From Lachnospiraceae bacterium (GTDB lineage: Bacteria; Bacillota; Clostridia; Lachnospirales; Lachnospiraceae), in assembly GCA_024687205.1 (NCBI GenBank), contig JAILES010000043.1, positions 1-36,006 of the forward strand: a stretch of 36,006 bases of DNA, given 5' to 3'. Made by a program: the position numbers and the translations under genes. Positions within the stretch are counted from its first letter, which is position 1, and each line of letters opens with the position of its first letter. Of the stretch, positions 31,793 through 36,006 are shown one piece after another. The notes beneath the pieces were generated by a model. It did not search any database. It saw nothing but the letters and a program-made list of their open reading frames with translations, and was not told the DNA's origin.

Positions 31793-32370
31793 TACAGGTT
31801 TTTCAACCTGAAGAATTTCAGAACGGAATACATGCAGAAAAGCAGATAACTGTTAAGACACAGCAGATTGATATAAGTCTTCCGGGTCACAAACACATTG
31901 CTCTTTATGATCTCGCGTTGACTCGGGGAAAACATCCTGAGCAGATCGATATCATCCATCGTAAGCGGATGATATTTTTTGCATATATGATCACAGAAGT
32001 ATAATTTGCAGGAAAGATTCCTTGTGGGACAGCCATTTTCGCTCTGCAGATAGCAGAGGAAGCAGCAGCCGTTCTTCTTTTTCTGATGCTTCGGATCCTC
32101 GCAGAAGCCTTCGCTGTTATAGCAGCAGCTGATCCCGTTTTCTTCATTATACTTATCGATGATATCGCAGGCGCGGTCAAAGAGAAAAGTAATGCGCTTC
32201 CTGCGGTTCTTCAGGTTCAGGGCTGTTTCGAAATCTTTCAGTTTTTCGGTGTACACCGGGGCTGATATGCTGAATTTCGTAAAGCGCTTAAGTATGCTCC
32301 TGTATAATGGGAGCTTTTTAAGAAAGGCCCGGTATTCTTCTTCGTTATTTATCCTGATCTTCTGTTCCAC
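31789..32370 (-). CDS. Cysteine-rich protein of unknown function
   Basis: A 193-aa soluble protein. The GTG start at 32370 is set by GGAGG placed seven bases upstream. The centre (about 70-135) is very rich in cysteine: ISCCYNSEGFC, NGCCFLCYLQSENGCPTRNLSCKL (in parts), FCDHICKKYH, about a dozen in 65 residues. Such spacing suggests a zinc or iron-sulfur cluster. The ends are helical and basic. Similar 'GC(C)xLC...GC...NLxCK..xC' proteins of unknown role occur in Firmicutes, from memory. No enzyme motif is seen. The gene is convergent with hslO and shares four bases with its stop. Confidence 0.75.
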   Translation of the reverse strand: MEQKIRINNEEEYRAFLKKLPLYRSILKRFTKFSISAPVYTEKLKDFETALNLKNRRKRITFLFDRACDIIDKYNEENGISCCYNSEGFCEDPKHQKKKNGCCFLCYLQSENGCPTRNLSCKLYFCDHICKKYHPLTMDDIDLLRMFSPSQREIIKSNVFVTRKTYINLLCLNSYLLFCMYSVLKFFRLKNLY

Positions 32371-32405
32371 TGTTTTCCTCCGGGACCGGTCTGTCCGTCC
32401 GGATT

Positions 32406-32434
32406 AATATATCACAGGGGATCAGGATGCTCAA
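32406..32434 (-). promoter_or_regulatory. Promoter of the Cys-rich gene
   Basis: Minus strand: TTGAGC (32429-32434), a 17-bp spacer ending in TGA (extended -10) and TATATT (32406-32411). The leader is about 30 nt. Confidence 0.6.
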
Positions 32435-32457
32435 GGTGGTTTCATATTTGTCACAAC

Positions 32458-32487
32458 TTGCAGAAAAACAAGCTTCTGTGGTATAAT
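32458..32487 (+). promoter_or_regulatory. Promoter of the LtaS-like gene
   Basis: TTGCAG (32458-32463), an 18-bp spacer ending in TGG and a perfect TATAAT (32482-32487). Start of transcription near 32494 gives a leader of about 40 nt that contains a 10-codon reading frame (32504-32533) ending one base before the main ATG. Confidence 0.65.
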
Positions 32488-32534
32488 ACCATGTCTTAAA
32501 TTTATGCATAACAAGAGGGATCAGGCTGCTTGAA

Positions 32535-34970
32535 ATGAAGAATGGACTTAAAAAACAAAACGAAAGATCACTTATTAATCTGCTGATATTGTTTCTTATC
32601 TTTTTCTTTTCTTTACTGTTCTGGGAGATAGTATTGAGAAGCAGGATAGCTGCCGACAGGGGCGGAAACCCTCTGCCTTTCCTGTTCTTTATACCTGCAG
32701 AGGCAATGTTTTTTACCGCATTTACGGGCTTTCATAAAAAACATAAGATAGTGAACGAGATCGTGACAGTCCTGATCATGCTGGTCGTAGGCTTCTATTA
32801 TTTCGCCCAGATGATATATTACGCTATATTCGGATCGCTTTTTTCCGTGAGCATGCTGGGCATGGGCGGAGATGTCTTCAAAAATTTCGGCTGGGCCATT
32901 AAGGATAAACTCGGAAGTTCTCCGGGCATCATAATACTCATGGCGCTTCCGGTCTTTATTTACATACTGCTGTCTTATGCTTTCGGCGGAGCGGCAAAGG
33001 GCTACAGCATAAAGCTACATATTGTTGCGCTTTTAGCCAGCATTGCACTGTGGTTTGCGGCTACCGGAGCGGTTGCACTTTTTGGAACGGGAAGAGGAAG
33101 CGCATACTATGTAATGAAAGACAGGCTTGCTGATACCGATACGACTTCTGCCAAGATAGGCGTGCTGTCGACTACTGTAGTAGAAGCTGTGAGCCGTTAT
33201 CTCGGTTCTGCGGATGAAACCGCCACTATGACAAAGGTCGATACCAATGCGCTTGATATGGGCAAGCAGAAAGAAGTTGTGGTACTCGATATCCAGGGAA
33301 GTGCGGAAGAGCAGCAGGCAGCAGCGGAAGAAGAGCCCGTTGAAGAAGATACCGGCTACCATTACAAGGGTGAAGCGCATGAGTGGGTGGATGAGAGCCT
33401 CGATCTTGATAAGATAAGGGAAAGCACAAATGATAAGACGGCTCTGTCGCTGGTGGATTATCTGGAATCCAAAAAGCCCACATCGACCAACGATAAGACG
33501 GGTATGTTCGAAGGATACAATCTGATATGGATCTGTGCGGAGTCTTTTTCAAACTACGGTATAGATCCGGATATCACACCGACACTGTATAAGATGGCCA
33601 ACAACGGCATCGTTCTTAACAATTTCTATAACAGTTTCCTGAATACCACTACTAACGGAGAGTTTGCTTTTGATACGGGACTCTGGCCCGATGTGTCCAG
33701 ATGGGCTTCGGGAGGTACGGCAGCAGGCAGCCTGGCGCAGTCCGCAAACCTGTTCATGCCTTACGGACTCGGTGATTTCTTTGATGGCGAAGGCGTTCCG
33801 ACCTATGCTTATCATAACTATTACGGCGACTATTACAAACGCTGTTATTCCTGGCCGAACCTGGGTTATCAGAACATGAAGTTCCTCGGCAAAGGCATGA
33901 ATTTCATGACGGCCTGGCCGGCTTCAGATCTGTCCATGATGGAACAGTCGGTGGATGATTTTATCAATGAAGACCGTTTCCATGCGTATTATATGACCTT
34001 CAGCGGACACGGGCCTTACAGCTATACTTCAGCCATGGCAAGGATCAATCTGGAAAAGGTACAGGAACTTGCGGGGGACAAGTATGACAACGAGGAAGTA
34101 ATCGGCTATTTCTGCGGAGAATACGAACTGGAAAAAGCCATGGATTATCTGCTGGAGCGGCTGGAGGAAGCCGGAAAGCTTGACAATACCGTGATAGTGA
34201 TGGTCGGGGATCATTTCCCTTATTATCTTTCCGATGCTGCTGCTACGGAACTGAACGGCGGAACCCCTTTGGATGCTGATTTTGAAAAGTATCATTCCAC
34301 GGCGATCATCTACAATGCGGGAATGGAGGAACCGATAGAGACCGATACCTACTGCTGCAACGTGGATCTGCTCCCTACGGTGCTGAACCTGATGAACATA
34401 CCGTTTGATTCAAGACTGCTGGCGGGAACGGATATATTCTCGGACGGTGTGCACAGGGCAAGGCTTTATAACGGCAGCTTCATTACCGACTACGTGAAAT
34501 ACGATAAAGCCGGGGATAAGCTGTACTGGCAGAAAGAGGCGTCGTCTTATGACAGCAGGAATCTGGATAATTATTTCAACGCGATGCTGGATTATACCGA
34601 GAGCGAATATTCCGCTTCGCTGAACATACTGAAGAGCAATTTCTTCTTTACGGGCTGGAGATATTCCGGGAAGCTGACGGATGAAGAGATATACGCTGAG
34701 ATAAAGCGGGAAGAGAGCGGGCAGACGACTTACGAGGAAGAGGCGGCGCTGGCGCTGCAGGAGGAGATGGCAAAGAAGGCCGAGGAACTGGCGCAGCTGC
34801 AGCTTTTGCAGAAAGAAGGGCAGCTTGATGAAGTGGGAGCTGTGCGTATGGAACAGCTGGCCGCTGAGATAGCGCTGTTCCAACAGCAGCAGGCGGCACA
34901 GGAGGCGGCTTTGCAGGAACTGCTTTTACAGCAGCAGCAGACTCTGCCGGAAGGAGCACCTTTGCAGTGA
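32535..34970 (+). CDS. LtaS-like sulfatase-family phosphoglycerol transferase with a Gln-rich tail
   Basis: An 811-aa protein. Residues 1-185 hold about five membrane helices, followed by an acidic extracellular linker (about 250-300) and a sulfatase/alkaline-phosphatase-type domain (about 325-690). NLIWICAESF gives the metal-binding Glu336; NTTTNGEF (about 370-377) the nucleophile Thr, as in LtaS; TFSGHGPY and VMVGDHFPYY further metal ligands. LtaS-type enzymes add glycerol phosphate from phosphatidylglycerol to teichoic acids or glycolipids. The last 90 residues are unusual: a charged, Gln/Ala/Leu-rich coiled coil (AQLQLLQKEG, FQQQQAAQEAALQELLLQQQQ) ending in PEGAPLQ, absent from standard LtaS. 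The start has only a weak ribosome binding site. Confidence 0.85.
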   Translation: MKNGLKKQNERSLINLLILFLIFFFSLLFWEIVLRSRIAADRGGNPLPFLFFIPAEAMFFTAFTGFHKKHKIVNEIVTVLIMLVVGFYYFAQMIYYAIFGSLFSVSMLGMGGDVFKNFGWAIKDKLGSSPGIIILMALPVFIYILLSYAFGGAAKGYSIKLHIVALLASIALWFAATGAVALFGTGRGSAYYVMKDRLADTDTTSAKIGVLSTTVVEAVSRYLGSADETATMTKVDTNALDMGKQKEVVVLDIQGSAEEQQAAAEEEPVEEDTGYHYKGEAHEWVDESLDLDKIRESTNDKTALSLVDYLESKKPTSTNDKTGMFEGYNLIWICAESFSNYGIDPDITPTLYKMANNGIVLNNFYNSFLNTTTNGEFAFDTGLWPDVSRWASGGTAAGSLAQSANLFMPYGLGDFFDGEGVPTYAYHNYYGDYYKRCYSWPNLGYQNMKFLGKGMNFMTAWPASDLSMMEQSVDDFINEDRFHAYYMTFSGHGPYSYTSAMARINLEKVQELAGDKYDNEEVIGYFCGEYELEKAMDYLLERLEEAGKLDNTVIVMVGDHFPYYLSDAAATELNGGTPLDADFEKYHSTAIIYNAGMEEPIETDTYCCNVDLLPTVLNLMNIPFDSRLLAGTDIFSDGVHRARLYNGSFITDYVKYDKAGDKLYWQKEASSYDSRNLDNYFNAMLDYTESEYSASLNILKSNFFFTGWRYSGKLTDEEIYAEIKREESGQTTYEEEAALALQEEMAKKAEELAQLQLLQKEGQLDEVGAVRMEQLAAEIALFQQQQAAQEAALQELLLQQQQTLPEGAPLQ

Positions 34971-34971
34971 A

Positions 34972-34985
34972 GTAACAATTGTTAC
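34972..34985. promoter_or_regulatory. 14-bp palindrome after the LtaS-like gene
   Basis: GTAACAATTGTTAC is a perfect palindrome directly after the TGA stop. It lacks a loop and a T tract, so it is more like a protein-binding site than a terminator. The distance to the pflB promoter is about 137 bp, which makes a role there uncertain. Confidence 0.35.
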
Positions 34986-35066
34986 GGAAAAGCCGGGGAG
35001 AGAGTGGTAAAGTTTGAGGTACAAAAGAAACACCTCATCAAGGGGAAGCCCTATGGTTTACGATAA

Positions 35067-35098
35067 CTTGATTTTATAAGGAAAAATCAAGGATTGTT
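35067..35098 (+). terminator. Probable terminator upstream of pflB
   Basis: CTTGATTTT (35067-35075) pairs with AAAATCAAG (35083-35091) in nine pairs with a 7-nt loop, then GATTGTTTTTG. The stem is AT-rich, so strength is uncertain. It would end the LtaS-like transcript. Confidence 0.5.
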
Positions 35099-35121
35099 TT
35101 TGAAAAAATACAGTTGTGTTG

Positions 35122-35150
35122 TTGCTTTAAATAGTAAGAAAAACTATAAT
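35122..35150 (+). promoter_or_regulatory. pflB promoter
   Basis: TTGCTT (35122-35127), a 17-bp spacer of A-rich DNA and a perfect TATAAT (35145-35150). The leader of about 90 nt ends with the strong ribosome binding site AGGAGG (about 35234-35239) eight bases before the ATG. Confidence 0.7.
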
Positions 35151-35247
35151 GATTGAGATACGTATTTGTTCGGGGCCGTTCTGTGTTCCGATGAATATAA
35201 AACAGTAACTCTTTATTTAAATCATTTATTTATAGGAGGCATTGCAA

Positions 35248-36006
35248 ATGAGTGCAGAGTTAAGATCAGAGTGGGAAGGCTTCACCGGCGGCAAGTGGGT
35301 GAACGAGATCGACGTTCGTGATTTCATCCAGAAGAATTACACACCTTATGACGGTGATGATTCTTTCCTCGCAGGACCTACCCAGGCAACTAAGGATCTG
35401 TGGGAGCAGGTACAGGATCTGTCCCGTCAGGAGCGTGAAGCAGGCGGTGTCCTTGATATGGATACCAAGGTTATTTCAACCATCACTTCTCACGGCCCCG
35501 GCTACCTTGACAAGAGCAAGGAGAAGATCGTAGGTTTCCAGACAGACAAGCCTTTCAAGCGTTCCATGCAGCCTTACGGCGGTATCCGTATGGCAGAGAA
35601 AGCTTGCGCAGATAACGGATATACCGTTGATCCCGAGATAAGTGAGTTCTTCTCGGTTCACAGAAAGACACACAATGCAGGCTGCTTTGACGCATACAAT
35701 CAGGAAATGCGTGCATGCCGTTCATCACACGTTATCACAGGTCTTCCTGATGCATACGGCCGCGGACGTATCATCGGCGACTATCGTCGTGTCGCTCTCT
35801 ACGGTATCGACAGACTGATCGAGGACAAGCAGGCTCAGAAGGATTCTACCGGTAGAGTGATGACAGATGATGTTATCCGTCTTCGTGAAGAGCTTTCCGA
35901 GCAGATGGTAGCTCTTAAGATGATGAAGGAAATGGCTGCTTCCTATGGTGTGGATATATCAAAGCCCGCTTCAAACGTACAGGAAGCTATCCAGTTCACA
36001 TATTTC
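35248..36006 (+). CDS. pflB: Pyruvate formate-lyase (formate acetyltransferase), 5' part
   Basis: The first 253 residues of a glycyl-radical enzyme that converts pyruvate and CoA to acetyl-CoA and formate in fermentation; the family is about 740-760 aa, so two thirds of the gene lies beyond the window. The N-terminus WEGFTGGKWVNEIDVRDFI, then TPYDGDDSFL, TSHGPGYLDK, QTDKPFKRSMQPYGGI and HRKTHNAGCFDAY are clear PFL landmarks; the DAYGRGRIIGDYRRVALYG stretch is nearly invariant. The active-site cysteines and the radical glycine are in the part not seen. The activase gene pflA would be expected downstream. Codon use (few ATA, many CGT and GCT) differs from its neighbours and fits a highly expressed gene. 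Confidence 0.95.
   Translation, partial: MSAELRSEWEGFTGGKWVNEIDVRDFIQKNYTPYDGDDSFLAGPTQATKDLWEQVQDLSRQEREAGGVLDMDTKVISTITSHGPGYLDKSKEKIVGFQTDKPFKRSMQPYGGIRMAEKACADNGYTVDPEISEFFSVHRKTHNAGCFDAYNQEMRACRSSHVITGLPDAYGRGRIIGDYRRVALYGIDRLIEDKQAQKDSTGRVMTDDVIRLREELSEQMVALKMMKEMAASYGVDISKPASNVQEAIQFTYF

Noticed and set aside
35155..35247. pflB leader as a riboswitch
   Set aside because: No conserved aptamer elements seen; it is AT-rich and weakly structured.

Overview
The window looks like a chromosomal segment of an anaerobic, low-to-mid GC Clostridia, most likely a motile Lachnospiraceae relative. The evidence is a classic Firmicutes gene set (mutS2, recU, hslO, rarA, a YerB/DUF3048 lipoprotein, an LtaS-like sulfatase, DUF4015), pyruvate formate-lyase with a strong promoter, a chemoreceptor, heavy use of ATA and AGA/AGG codons, and GGAGG-type ribosome binding sites. 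No rRNA, tRNA, CRISPR array, integrase or transposase gene was recognised. The genus call is inference.

Layout. 220-1726: a QueC-like PP-loop protein and a PHP phosphoesterase in one operon. 1809-5378: a membrane diguanylate cyclase whose end overlaps hflK-hflC. 5474-8494: DUF3048 lipoprotein, terminator, CPA2 cation/proton antiporter and a small lipoprotein. 8500-13053 (minus): mutS2 followed by a response regulator and histidine kinase. 13162-13818 (minus): an orphan 218-aa protein. 13820-14510: about 690 bp without a credible gene, rich in inverted repeats and carrying CCGTCCCCGTGG repeats like REP elements. 14606-19025: a tight six-gene operon (unknown protein, RecU, sirtuin, two ATP-grasp ligases, DEDDh exonuclease). 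19060-24021 (minus): a chemoreceptor with three tandem 98-aa sensor repeats and a 794-aa orphan. 24168-28242: DUF4015 protein, rarA, and a pair of HAD proteins, one fused to a ParB-like domain. 28415-30756: a secreted repeat protein and a sirtuin paralog that has lost its catalytic histidine. 30756-30909: a palindromic MITE/REP-like element, then hslO, a Cys-rich protein, an LtaS-like sulfatase and the 5' part of pflB.

Themes. Promoters here are mostly sigma-A type with an extended -10 (TGn before the hexamer) and 17-bp spacers. In at least four cases (mutS2, the DUF4015 gene, rarA and the 28415 gene) the ATG lies only 7-9 nt past the -10 with no ribosome binding site, suggesting leaderless mRNAs. 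The DUF4015 gene and rarA even share overlapping -35 boxes. The strongest candidates for something undescribed are the pseudo-sirtuin operon (28415-30756), the nuclease/sirtuin/ATP-grasp operon (14606-19025), the ParB-HAD/HAD pair (26858-28242), the 794-aa orphan, and the repeat family shared by 13926-14503 and 30756-30909.
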